Of a stretch of 64,000 nucleotides of DNA, positions 53,064 to 61,359 are shown piece after piece. The notes below the pieces were generated by a model. The model worked only from the letters and a program-made list of their open reading frames with translations. It searched no databases and was not told the origin of the DNA. This DNA comes from Mucilaginibacter sp. OK098 (GTDB lineage: Bacteria > Bacteroidota > Bacteroidia > Sphingobacteriales > Sphingobacteriaceae): positions 549,705-613,704 of the forward strand of contig NZ_FRCM01000006.1 of NCBI RefSeq assembly GCF_900142915.1. Direction: 5' to 3'. Made by a program: the position numbers and the translations under genes. Position 1 is the stretch's first letter. Each line of letters starts with the position of its first letter.

Positions 53064-53894
53064 TTAATTTAACCTGAATTTCTCCCTGAAATCTTTCAAT
53101 GATTTATCACTTGCTTTTAAATAAAGACCTTTAAATAACCGCGAAAAATGTAAAATAAGTCGAGCAACCCGTGGGAACAGGATCACTTCCTTATTCCTTG
53201 CTACACCTTTCAAAATGTACTCAACAGCTTTGCTTACCGGTAATCCGGGCTCAAACTGCTTTATAGCCTCACGGTTCCAGCCGGATTTTGAATTTACAGC
53301 CGGTAAAGCATCAATAATAGACGTATTAATATAACCGGGACAAACTGTATTTGCTTTTATATTAAAAGCCCTTGCCTCATACCGCAGCACCCTGGTATAA
53401 TTTAAAACAGCATGCTTTGAAACGCTGTAAGGCCCTATCAGCGGGATCATATCAAGCAACCCCGCAAGGGACGCCGTATTTACGATCTGCCCAAAACCCT
53501 GTTTTAGCATCTGCAAATAAGCCGTTTGTGAACCATAAAGCACGCCGTAAAAATTAATATCCAATACCTTTTTCCAGTGCTCAATAGATAGATCGCGCAA
53601 CTCGCCGCTTATGCCTATGCCTGCGTTATTAAAGATCAGGTCTATCCGGCCATTCTCTTTTACAATATCGGCAATCGTTTCTTCAAAATCTGCCAGTTGT
53701 GTAACATCAAGTTTCCTGGCCTTAACATTGCTTTTACCAATTAACTTTACCGTTTCTTCAATGTTTTTTAGGTTGATATCGGTACAGGTAACTATGGCGC
53801 CACATTCGGCCAGCCCTTCGCACAAGCCGCGCCCCATGCCAGAGCCTCCACCGGTTACCAGAACTACTTTATCGCGGTAATAATTGTTATACAT
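53064..53894 (-). CDS. SDR family oxidoreductase
   Basis: 276 aa, a classical short-chain dehydrogenase of the type with a C-terminal hydrophobic segment. It has TGGGSGMGRG as the cofactor loop, NNAGIG, the active Ser in NTASLAG, and YSVSKHAVLN as YxxxK. The C-terminal 60 residues include RVARLILHFSRLFKGLYLKA, basic and hydrophobic, perhaps membrane-associating. The substrate is unknown. It is divergent from the DUF4287 gene. Confidence 0.92.
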   Translation of the reverse strand: MYNNYYRDKVVLVTGGGSGMGRGLCEGLAECGAIVTCTDINLKNIEETVKLIGKSNVKARKLDVTQLADFEETIADIVKENGRIDLIFNNAGIGISGELRDLSIEHWKKVLDINFYGVLYGSQTAYLQMLKQGFGQIVNTASLAGLLDMIPLIGPYSVSKHAVLNYTRVLRYEARAFNIKANTVCPGYINTSIIDALPAVNSKSGWNREAIKQFEPGLPVSKAVEYILKGVARNKEVILFPRVARLILHFSRLFKGLYLKASDKSLKDFREKFRLN

Positions 53895-54071
53895 TGTTTT
53901 GTGAAGGTTTATATTGGGTAATTTATTACTATAAATGTAAGTGATTATTAAATATAATCCGTACCTAAAATTAAATAGCCTTTAGTACCTATTGTGCTGT
54001 TTTTAATCAATAAGTAAACTTCAGGAGCTATAAATAATTCCCCTATTTTAGCATAATAAACCGCAACTGAT

Positions 54072-54302
54072 ATGTCCTTCCAGGGATATTTAAATACCAT
54101 AAAAGAGAAAACAGGCAAAGGCCCCGATGATTTCAGGCAGCTTGCAGCCGAAAAAGGGTTTACCCAAAATGGCGATTTATCACCAGGTGTAAAAGCCGGT
54201 GATATTGTAAAATGGCTTAAAGAAGATTTCAACCTTGGGCATGGGCACGCTATGGCTATTTACGCGTTGTTGAAAGGTATAAAAAGGGAGGATAGTAAAT
54301 AG
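54072..54302 (+). CDS. DUF4287 domain protein
   Basis: 76 aa, all helical, matching DUF4287: SFQGYLNTIKEKTGKGPDDFRQLAAEKGF, a central KAGDIVKWLKEDFNLGHGHAMAIYALLKG. Cytosolic, function unknown. It is monocistronic, followed by a half copy of the palindromic repeat. Confidence 0.9.
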   Translation: MSFQGYLNTIKEKTGKGPDDFRQLAAEKGFTQNGDLSPGVKAGDIVKWLKEDFNLGHGHAMAIYALLKGIKREDSK

Positions 54303-54340
54303 GTAATTTTTTGTTGAATTTCCCGGTAATGTGACAAAAA

Positions 54341-54426
54341 GCGCTTTACCGCTTGCGGAAGAGAGGGCAGGTCTAGCGTCGACCGGGTGAGTAAAATCTG
54401 CGCGCGATATTAACGCCAATGCATTG
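54341..54426 (+). repeat. Dispersed palindromic repeat, half copy C
   Basis: GAGAGGGCAGGTCTAGCGTC, then GACCGGGTGAGTAAAATCTG and CGATATTAACGCCAATGCAT match the reverse complement of the right half of the element at 34651-34826, in the same order. It occupies the spacer before the NIPSNAP gene. Confidence 0.75.
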
Positions 54427-54484
54427 AAGCAATTGCCAGTCAAAACAAATCATTACATTAGCTATCCAAATTTAACCCTCAACC

Positions 54485-55282
54485 ATGAAAAGACGCTCGT
54501 TTGTAAAGTCGACAATAATTGGTGGCGCTGCCGTCACTGTTTTACCCGCTTTAAGTAATGCGAAAATTATGAACAACAAAACAGCCGAAACGGAATTTTA
54601 TGAGCTTAGGGCCTATAATTTAAAAGACGATGCCCAGCAAAAACTGGTTGAGGACTATTTAAAAAATGCAGCTATCCCCGCATTAAACCGCTTAGGTGTA
54701 AAACACACAGGAGTGTTTACTGAACTAAAACCCACCGGGCAAACAAAAATCTTTGTGCTTACTGCTTATAACGGCCTTAACCATTTTAGCACCATTGCCG
54801 ATAGCATTGGCAAGGACGCTGAGTTTAAAGCCAAAGGCTCGGCTTACCTTAACGCGCCTGCAACCCAGCCCGCTTATGAACGTATTGACAGTTCGCTTTT
54901 AAAAGCATTTACACATTTCCCAACGTTAACCGCCCCCGAAAAAAAGCCGCGCATTTTTGAGCTGCGCCAGTACCAAAGCGCAAGTGAAGCCGCCGGAAAG
55001 AAAAAAATAGAGATGTTTAATGATAAAGGCGAGATTGATATTTTTAAGCGCCTCGGCTTTAATCCCGTTTTTTGGGGCGAAACTATTATAGGCCCCCTAA
55101 GGCCAAACCTTACTTACATGGTTACCTTTGATGACGTTGCCGACAAAGAATCGCACTGGAAAGATTTTGTAATGGACACCCAATGGCATGAAATAAGTGC
55201 AGTTCCGGAATATGCCGATGCGCTGCTGGTTAATAAAATAACCTCAACCCTGCTGGTGCCAACTGCTTATTCGCAAATCTGA
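54485..55282 (+). CDS. NIPSNAP family protein with Tat-like signal
   Basis: 265 aa. The N-terminus MKRRSFVKSTIIGGAAV has the twin-arginine pattern, ending near ALSNA. Two NIPSNAP-type ferredoxin-like repeats follow: FYELRAYNLKDDAQQKLVEDYLKNAAIP and IFELRQYQSASEAAGKKKIEMF. It is a periplasmic protein of unknown function. The stop overlaps the DoxX start by one base, so the two are coupled. Confidence 0.9.
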   Translation: MKRRSFVKSTIIGGAAVTVLPALSNAKIMNNKTAETEFYELRAYNLKDDAQQKLVEDYLKNAAIPALNRLGVKHTGVFTELKPTGQTKIFVLTAYNGLNHFSTIADSIGKDAEFKAKGSAYLNAPATQPAYERIDSSLLKAFTHFPTLTAPEKKPRIFELRQYQSASEAAGKKKIEMFNDKGEIDIFKRLGFNPVFWGETIIGPLRPNLTYMVTFDDVADKESHWKDFVMDTQWHEISAVPEYADALLVNKITSTLLVPTAYSQI

Positions 55283-55707
55283 TGGACGATAAAACATCAC
55301 GTGCTGCTGCCATATTTTTTACAAGGGCACTGCTTGGGGTAATTTTTTTGATGCAAGGCTACGGTAAGATTTTTACCTACACCGTACTCAAAGTGTACAA
55401 CCTGTTTTTTAAGGATTTCGAAAAAACTTTCCTGCCAAAATGTTTAATCTGGGGTACCGCTTACTACACTTCATATGTTGAGCTTATCTGCGGCTTTTTG
55501 CTCATCATCGGGCTTTTCAGGCAATATGCCTGTTACCTGCTGGCGATTGATCTGCTGATAGTGTCGTTCGGTCATGGACTTATGGAACCTATCTGGGATC
55601 TGCAGCACGTAATGCCCCGCGCCATTTTATTGATCGTCATACTGCTAGTTCCCAGCCAATGGGATAAATGGCATGCAGATAGTTTGCTATCAAAAAAACC
55701 GGCATGA
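55282..55707 (+). CDS. DoxX family membrane protein
   Basis: 141 aa with four transmembrane helices (near 11-30, 52-75, 80-98, 107-128). The DoxX motif is visible (FFTRALLGVIFLMQGYGKIFTYTVLKVYN, YVELICGFLLIIGLFRQYAC). It starts on the last base of the NIPSNAP stop. The family links to sulfur or quinone redox at the inner membrane; the exact role is unknown. Confidence 0.88.
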   Translation: MDDKTSRAAAIFFTRALLGVIFLMQGYGKIFTYTVLKVYNLFFKDFEKTFLPKCLIWGTAYYTSYVELICGFLLIIGLFRQYACYLLAIDLLIVSFGHGLMEPIWDLQHVMPRAILLIVILLVPSQWDKWHADSLLSKKPA

Positions 55708-55763
55708 ATAATATAGCTGTATCGTTTTAATATTTACAGCCGTAATGGTATTTAAATAAACCA

Positions 55764-56177
55764 ATGGCCGTGAAAAAAATTTTAATGTTAGCCCTGCTTA
55801 CTATTTTACTAAGTTGTAAAAAGAATGATACTGCACAAAAAATAGCGCTTAATGGTACCTGGGAGTATCGTGGCATTACCTGTTTCTGCATCCGTGATTC
55901 AAGCATGAATGATGGTAAACCGGGCAACGGTAGTATTATAAATTTTAATAATGACAGCTATAAACGTTTTATTAAAGGCGTACTGCAAAAAGGTGGCACC
56001 TACCAAATAGTCCAGGAAAAATCAGGCAACACAAATAACCTGGTTAACCGGATAATTTATGATAATGACACCGCGTCCGAAAAAACCTTTTATAAAATTG
56101 AGCAAAATAAACTCACCTTTTTTGGCACAACGCCCATTGCAGCAGACGGCACCGAGATCTATTATGAAAAGCAGTAG
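55764..56177 (+). CDS. Lipocalin-like lipoprotein
   Basis: 137 aa with lipobox TILLSCKKN and a small beta-barrel-like domain (NGTWEYRG, GTYQIVQEKSGNTNN, KTFYKIEQNKLTFFG), as in Bacteroidota lipocalin-like proteins. The ligand is unknown. It is convergent with TerC, with 6 bases between stops. Confidence 0.7.
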   Translation: MAVKKILMLALLTILLSCKKNDTAQKIALNGTWEYRGITCFCIRDSSMNDGKPGNGSIINFNNDSYKRFIKGVLQKGGTYQIVQEKSGNTNNLVNRIIYDNDTASEKTFYKIEQNKLTFFGTTPIAADGTEIYYEKQ

Positions 56178-56183
56178 AATCGC

Positions 56184-57005
56184 TTAACTCTTATTAAGTA
56201 CGTCCTCAGCTTCTTCTGCTATTTCAGGCTTAATAATATTCCTTTTCGGGAAGTTGAACAGTAAAGAGGTAAGCACCGGGATAACAAACACTGCTACCGT
56301 AAATACCGATACAAAAACATCTACATGTTTCCCTTCAAGCATTTCGGCTGCCGGGGTTCCCGGAGCAAAATGGGTATATAATGAAACAGAAAGTTTAATA
56401 CCCAATACACCAATTACTATAAAAGCAACGGTCTCTAAAAAGGTAAATTTTTCCATCAGCTTTACAAATGCCTGCGCCACAAAACGCATAGCAAGTATGC
56501 CTATAAACACCCCTACATATATTAAAAACACATGGTCGGTAAAGGCTACCGCCGCAAATACATTATCAATAGAGAAGGCCAGGTCCATCAGTTCAACAAT
56601 GGCCACCGTAGACCAAAAGATACCAAACATACCTACTGTTGAGCGGTAAAGCCAATTTTGACTTTTATCAATTGATTCACTCTCACCACCATTGTTAGCA
56701 GCGTTGATCTTTCCTTTAAAATAGTTAAAACTAAGATAAAGCAGGTAAAAACCGCCTATTGGTTTTAACCACCAGATCTTAACCAGCCATGCTGCTAAAA
56801 ACAAACAAACGCCCCGTAATACATAAGCCCCTATAATACCATAACGCAACGCTTTATTACGCTGATTTTTTGGCAGATCCAATACCATAGTAGCCAAAAC
56901 AGCGGCATTATCAACCGATAGCAGGCTTTCAATCAGTATTAAATTAAGTATGACCAGCAATCCGGCCCGAATATCTTCCCCTAATAATTTGTGTAATAAG
57001 TCCAT
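56184..57005 (-). CDS. terC: TerC family integral membrane protein
   Basis: 273 aa with about eight helices. It has the TerC signatures ILIESLLSVDNAAVLATMV and LMDLAFSIDNVFAAVAF, each with a membrane Asp-Asn. TerC is a membrane part of the tellurium-resistance/stress complex and is also linked to manganese export. It is divergent from the first TerD of the cluster, so the two transcripts share a 261-base promoter region. Confidence 0.93.
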   Translation of the reverse strand: MDLLHKLLGEDIRAGLLVILNLILIESLLSVDNAAVLATMVLDLPKNQRNKALRYGIIGAYVLRGVCLFLAAWLVKIWWLKPIGGFYLLYLSFNYFKGKINAANNGGESESIDKSQNWLYRSTVGMFGIFWSTVAIVELMDLAFSIDNVFAAVAFTDHVFLIYVGVFIGILAMRFVAQAFVKLMEKFTFLETVAFIVIGVLGIKLSVSLYTHFAPGTPAAEMLEGKHVDVFVSVFTVAVFVIPVLTSLLFNFPKRNIIKPEIAEEAEDVLNKS

Positions 57006-57266
57006 AGATAAAATAATTTATTTAAGCCGTTTCATAGGGGTATCGCAAAAGTGCCCTAATATATAAATTAAAATATTCCGGCACCCGTTTATAGTTATAT
57101 TAAAATAATACAACACCCATTTGATGCTAAAGCCATTAAATTATTACAATTATTTATTTACATCGGTATTTACTAAATACTGTAACTTAGTTTCACAATT
57201 TAAATCAAATAACAGCGTCAATTCACAACAAGACGCGCGTTTAATAATATATATATATATACTGCA

Positions 57267-57842
57267 ATGGCTATCAACTTACAAAAAGGACAAAAAATAG
57301 ATATCGGCTTATCTAAAATGACAGTAGGGTTAGGCTGGAACCCAAACGAAGGAACAGGGTATGACTTTGACCTGGACGTGTCGGCAATAATGATTGATGC
57401 AAACCGCTTTGTTCCGGAAGATGAATTCTTTGTTTTTTATAATAATGTGGATTCACCGGACAGATCTGCTCACCATACCGGTGATGATCCGTCAGGCGGC
57501 AACAGCGATGGCGGCGATGATGAATCCATCAACATCGACCTGACTAAGGTTGATCCCAAGATCCAGGAGATACTTTTTGTGGTTACTATTCACGAAGCGC
57601 AGGCCCGCAGGCAAAACTTTGGCCAGGTGCGCGATTCATACATCCGGATAATTGACGATCTTTCAGGCAACGAAGTTTGCAAGTACGAACTAGGCGAAGA
57701 TTTTTCAATTGAAACAGCCATTGAGTTCGGTCGTTTATATAAACGCGGTGGCCAATGGAAGTTTGAAGCATCGGGAGTTGGTTATAAAGAAGACCTTGCT
57801 TTCTTTTTGAGCAAGTATTTTAAAGGACAGATCATTAAATAA
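57267..57842 (+). CDS. terD: TerD family protein (first)
   Basis: 191 aa, one TerD beta-sandwich: MAINLQKGQKIDIG, GLGWNP, the calcium site FDLDVSAIMID, GDDPSGGNSDGGDDESINIDL, and VTIHEAQARRQNFGQVRDSYIRI. TerD proteins bind calcium and form cytosolic complexes under stress. First gene of the plus-strand ter transcript; the next TerD starts 9 bases later. Confidence 0.95.
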   Translation: MAINLQKGQKIDIGLSKMTVGLGWNPNEGTGYDFDLDVSAIMIDANRFVPEDEFFVFYNNVDSPDRSAHHTGDDPSGGNSDGGDDESINIDLTKVDPKIQEILFVVTIHEAQARRQNFGQVRDSYIRIIDDLSGNEVCKYELGEDFSIETAIEFGRLYKRGGQWKFEASGVGYKEDLAFFLSKYFKGQIIK

Positions 57843-57851
57843 AAAAATATT

Positions 57852-58529
57852 ATGGCTATAAACCTGGTAAAAGGTCAAACTATTGACCTTCGTAAAAATG
57901 ATAATGGCGATAGTTATGACCTATCGTCTGTTACTATTGGCTTAGGATGGGATGTAAAGCAAACCCAAAGCGGGGGCTTTTTAGGCAAGCTATTTGGCGG
58001 CGGCGCCGAAGAAGTAGAGTATGACCTGGATGCTATTGCTTTTTTGCTTGATAAGAATGGCAAGGTGGCCAACATGGGGCGCACGGTACAAAGGCCAAAC
58101 GGCAGCAATGTAAACTTGTACGAAGGAGATGTGATCTATTTTAATTCCATGAAACATCCATCAGGCAACATCTGGCTTACCGGGGATAACAGAACCGGTG
58201 CCGGCGATGGTGATGACGAGCAGATAATTGTAAAGCTTGATGCGCTTGATCCAAAATATGATAAGATTATTTTTATTGTTGCCATTTACCAGGGCCGCAA
58301 AAACAACCAGCATTTTGGCATGGTTGATAACGCCTTTATAAGAGCGGTTGATAACCGGGGAAAAGAAATTGCAAAGTTCAGCCTTTCCGGCGATGCTACC
58401 TATAACGGTATGCATGCTATGACCTTTGCCGAAGTGTACCGCAGAGATGGTTCATGGAAGTTCAGGGCCATTGGCGATCCGCATCAAACCGATAATTTTT
58501 TAGAATTGTTAAGAGGCTACCAGGCTTAG
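57852..58529 (+). CDS. terD: TerD family protein (second, with insert)
   Basis: 225 aa. It has the TerD fold, but with an added loop after GLGWDV: KQTQSGGFLGKLFGGGAEEVEYDLDA, glycine-rich and flexible. The calcium loops are present as GDNRTGAGDGDDEQ. It ends RDGSWKFRAIGDPHQTDNFLELLRGYQA. The insert resembles the one in the fourth TerD (KKGLFGFGITKEAVDLDA), so the second and fourth may be equivalent partners. Confidence 0.93.
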   Translation: MAINLVKGQTIDLRKNDNGDSYDLSSVTIGLGWDVKQTQSGGFLGKLFGGGAEEVEYDLDAIAFLLDKNGKVANMGRTVQRPNGSNVNLYEGDVIYFNSMKHPSGNIWLTGDNRTGAGDGDDEQIIVKLDALDPKYDKIIFIVAIYQGRKNNQHFGMVDNAFIRAVDNRGKEIAKFSLSGDATYNGMHAMTFAEVYRRDGSWKFRAIGDPHQTDNFLELLRGYQA

Positions 58530-58577
58530 GGTTTATTGAAAATTTCAAGTCCAACAAGTACATCTTACAGTCGCTCT

Positions 58578-59276
58578 ATGCCGTATTACCAGCATTACTC
58601 TTTTGATCTGTGGTTAACGCTTATCAAATCAAACCCGGACTTTAAGATCGAACGGACAAAAATTTTTCACAGCGACTTTAACCCCTTCAATAAAAGCATT
58701 GACGAGGTTGCAAAGGTTTTCAGGCAGGTTGATTTAATGTGTAATGCCGTTAATGAAAACACCGGAAAGAATATTGATTCGGAAGAAATGTACCTGATGG
58801 TTATCAGCTTAATAAATGATAACCAATTAAATATTAAGGATATTGATACGGGTAAGCTTTATAAGGATATGGAAACGCTTTTGTTTAACTATTTGCCTGT
58901 GCTGTACTCACCTGTAACAATTGAGGTGCTTGATCATCTAAAAAATAAAAGCGGTGGCACATTTAGCTTACTAAGCAATACCGGCTTTATAAAAGGTATA
59001 ACATTAAAAAAAGTATTAGCTGAATTAAAGTTAGATCAATATTTTGATTTTCAGCTTTACTCGGACGAGGCCGGGATGTCAAAACCAAATCCGGCTTTTT
59101 TTGAGTTGATGCTTCAAAATATCAAACGGGTAAATCATCCAAAACAAATCAATTTAAATAACATTATACACGTAGGCGATAACCCTGTAACCGATATTGA
59201 AGGCGCAAATGCGGCAGGTATAAAAAGCATGCTTATTAATTCAAACAACCAGGATATAACAAGCTTAAAAAATTAA
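58578..59276 (+). CDS. Ter-associated HAD superfamily protein
   Basis: 232 aa from the ATG at 58578; a TTG at 58536 is possible but adds only a Ser-rich tail. HAD motifs: I FDLWLTL (D10), II LLSNTG, III SKPNPAFF, IV VGDNPVTDIEGA. In motif I the second aspartate, the general acid of phosphatases, is Trp (D-L-W), as in haloacid-dehalogenase-like or non-phosphatase members. It ends on the first base of the PRTase start. HAD plus PRTase pairs are part of the predicted ter biosynthetic module. Confidence 0.85.
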   Translation: MPYYQHYSFDLWLTLIKSNPDFKIERTKIFHSDFNPFNKSIDEVAKVFRQVDLMCNAVNENTGKNIDSEEMYLMVISLINDNQLNIKDIDTGKLYKDMETLLFNYLPVLYSPVTIEVLDHLKNKSGGTFSLLSNTGFIKGITLKKVLAELKLDQYFDFQLYSDEAGMSKPNPAFFELMLQNIKRVNHPKQINLNNIIHVGDNPVTDIEGANAAGIKSMLINSNNQDITSLKN

Positions 59277-60121
59277 TGAAAGCAACTTATTCATTACATC
59301 ACATAAATAATTCTTCGGTGTTTGGTTTTAACCCGGATGATTACAGTCGTTTTAAGTTTGGCGATGATGCGGTTGCAAAATGTTTTGGCACCCGCCTGGC
59401 TGATGGATTTATAGTCCGGCACCTTGAAAAAAAGCCCGTTGAGCAGCAAATAGTTGTGATTTCCAGCCCGTATTCGTTTATTCCCACAGCTACCTTCGCC
59501 ATGAAAACATGGTTTGTTTACCGGCTTAACCGCTGGCTGGCTGAAAACGGATATGCTGTAGTACAGGAAACCAAGGTACACCGTACCATTACCTATAAGG
59601 AAGATTATGGCGAATTAAATGCGCAGGAAAGGATCAGCCTGATCGGTAATGATTCATTCCACATTGATAAACAGTTTTTGGAGGGTAAAACGCTTATATT
59701 TTTAGATGATATTAAAATAACCGGCAGCCATGAGCGGATGATAATGAAAATGGTTGCTGAATATGGCCTGCAAAATGATCTTTACATGCTGTATTTTGCG
59801 GAGCTGGTAAACAAAAGCATCCACCCCAATATTGAGAACCTGCTGAATTATCACCAGGTAAAAACAATATTTGATTTGGAGCCGATCATCAAAAGCGGTA
59901 ATTTCATTATCAATACACGAATTGTAAAATATATATTGAATTACAATTTTGAATGCTTTTGTATCTTTATTGAAAACCAGGACAATAGCTTCGTTAATTT
60001 ACTTTATGATATGGCGCTGGGCAATGGTTATCACACTATTGACGCCTATGCTAAAAACCTTAACTTTATTACCGAAAATCTATTTGTGAACAATAATAAT
60101 TTAATAAAACATGGCAATTAA
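59276..60121 (+). CDS. Ter-associated phosphoribosyltransferase-like protein
   Basis: 281 aa. It has the PRPP-binding signature TLIFLDDIKITGSHE (D144, D145, then TG) of type I phosphoribosyltransferases, plus extra N- and C-terminal segments not typical of nucleobase enzymes. It overlaps the HAD gene by one base and the third TerD gene by 11, so all are translated together. In the published comparative analysis of ter systems such enzymes were proposed to make a nucleoside-like metabolite; that product is not confirmed. Confidence 0.8.
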   Translation: MKATYSLHHINNSSVFGFNPDDYSRFKFGDDAVAKCFGTRLADGFIVRHLEKKPVEQQIVVISSPYSFIPTATFAMKTWFVYRLNRWLAENGYAVVQETKVHRTITYKEDYGELNAQERISLIGNDSFHIDKQFLEGKTLIFLDDIKITGSHERMIMKMVAEYGLQNDLYMLYFAELVNKSIHPNIENLLNYHQVKTIFDLEPIIKSGNFIINTRIVKYILNYNFECFCIFIENQDNSFVNLLYDMALGNGYHTIDAYAKNLNFITENLFVNNNNLIKHGN

Positions 60122-60665
60122 TTTGCAAAAAGGGCAGCGCGAAAACATTGGCGCGCCTAAATTCACCATTGGCTTAGGATGGGATACCAACAGCTCATCA
60201 ACAGGTAGCGCATTTGACCTGGATGCTTCTGTTTTTGTTTTAGGCGAAAATAAAAGATTACTGGCAGACGAATATTTTATTTTTTATAACAACCTTAAAT
60301 CGCCGGATGGCGCCATTGAGCATACCGGCGACAACTTAACCGGTGAGGGTGATGGCGATGATGAGCAAATAAAGATCGATCTTTCGAAAATAGACCCTAA
60401 AGCAACCGAGATCTGTGTGGTGGTTACCATTCATGAGGCCGAAAACCGCAGGCAAAACTTTGGCCAGGTACGCAACTCCTTTATCCGGATCTTTGATACA
60501 GCTACCAACGCCGACCTTTTAAATTACGAGTTGGAGGAAGATTTTTCGATAGAAACGGCCGTTGAGTTTGGCAGGATCTACAAAAAGGATAATAACTGGA
60601 AGTTTGAGGCTGTTGGTGCAGGCATGAAGGGCGGCTTGCAGGATTATTTAAATAAATACCAATAA
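60111..60665 (+). CDS. terD: TerD family protein (third)
   Basis: 184 aa, close to the first TerD: MAINLQKGQRENIGAPKFTIGLGWDTN, FDLDASVFVLG, GDNLTGEGDGDDEQIKIDLSKIDPKATE, VTIHEAENRRQNFGQVRNSFIRI. Its start lies inside the PRTase gene by 11 bases. Calcium loop residues are intact. Confidence 0.95.
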   Translation: MAINLQKGQRENIGAPKFTIGLGWDTNSSSTGSAFDLDASVFVLGENKRLLADEYFIFYNNLKSPDGAIEHTGDNLTGEGDGDDEQIKIDLSKIDPKATEICVVVTIHEAENRRQNFGQVRNSFIRIFDTATNADLLNYELEEDFSIETAVEFGRIYKKDNNWKFEAVGAGMKGGLQDYLNKYQ

Positions 60666-60668
60666 CCT

Positions 60669-61283
60669 ATGTCTATCAATCTTCAAAAAGGGCAGCGTAT
60701 TAACCTGGAGAAAAGCAACGGCAGCAAGCTGCAAAGCGTTTGCGTAGGCATTAACTGGGGCGCAATTGAAAAAAAGGGCCTTTTTGGCTTCGGCATAACA
60801 AAGGAAGCTGTTGACCTTGATGCCAGCTGTGCAATATTTGACGAGGCCAAAAATTTGATAGATGTGGTTTACTTTGGTAACCTGCGCTCAAAAGATGGCG
60901 CCGTTCAGCATAGCGGGGATGACCTTACCGGCGATATGGATGGTGATGACGGCTTGGATAACGAGGTGATCACACTCGATCTTTCGCGCCTAAACCCATC
61001 CGTAAACTATGTAGCCTTTGTGCTAAACAGTTTCCGCGGACAAGACTTCGGAACCATTCCTTTTGCCTCTATCCGCATTTATGAGGGTACGCCAAAAAGG
61101 GTGAACGAGGTTTACGCTACCTATGATATTGGCCATAGTAAAGATTTTGCCGGCCATGTATCAATGGTGATGGGGGTATTTTACAAAAAGAACGCCGAGT
61201 GGAAGTTTAATGCCATTGGCGAGCCTACCCGCGACAAGAAGCTGGAAGAAACAGTACAGACAGTTAGCCAAAATTATTTATAA
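60669..61283 (+). CDS. terD: TerD family protein (fourth, with insert)
   Basis: 204 aa, TerD fold with the insert KKGLFGFGITKEAVDLDASCAIFD, calcium loops GDDLTGDMDGDDGLDNE, and an ending NAIGEPTRDKKLEETVQTVSQNYL. It starts 3 bases after the third TerD. The ending and insert pair it with the second TerD. Confidence 0.93.
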   Translation: MSINLQKGQRINLEKSNGSKLQSVCVGINWGAIEKKGLFGFGITKEAVDLDASCAIFDEAKNLIDVVYFGNLRSKDGAVQHSGDDLTGDMDGDDGLDNEVITLDLSRLNPSVNYVAFVLNSFRGQDFGTIPFASIRIYEGTPKRVNEVYATYDIGHSKDFAGHVSMVMGVFYKKNAEWKFNAIGEPTRDKKLEETVQTVSQNYL

Positions 61284-61359
61284 CAAAAATGCACCGGGGT
61301 TTTATTCAGTGGTGATCCGGGTGCTTACTATAAAAACAATATTTTAAAAGAAACAAATT

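Noticed and set aside
57248..57262. TA dinucleotide run before the first TerD as a phase-variation tract
   Set aside because: About seven TA units, outside a coding frame and just upstream of the start; short AT runs are common in this genome and nothing else supports phase variation.
61291..61324. Hairpin between the fourth TerD and telA as a terminator
   Set aside because: The stem has a bulge and no T-run; I would not separate telA from the ter transcript on this basis.
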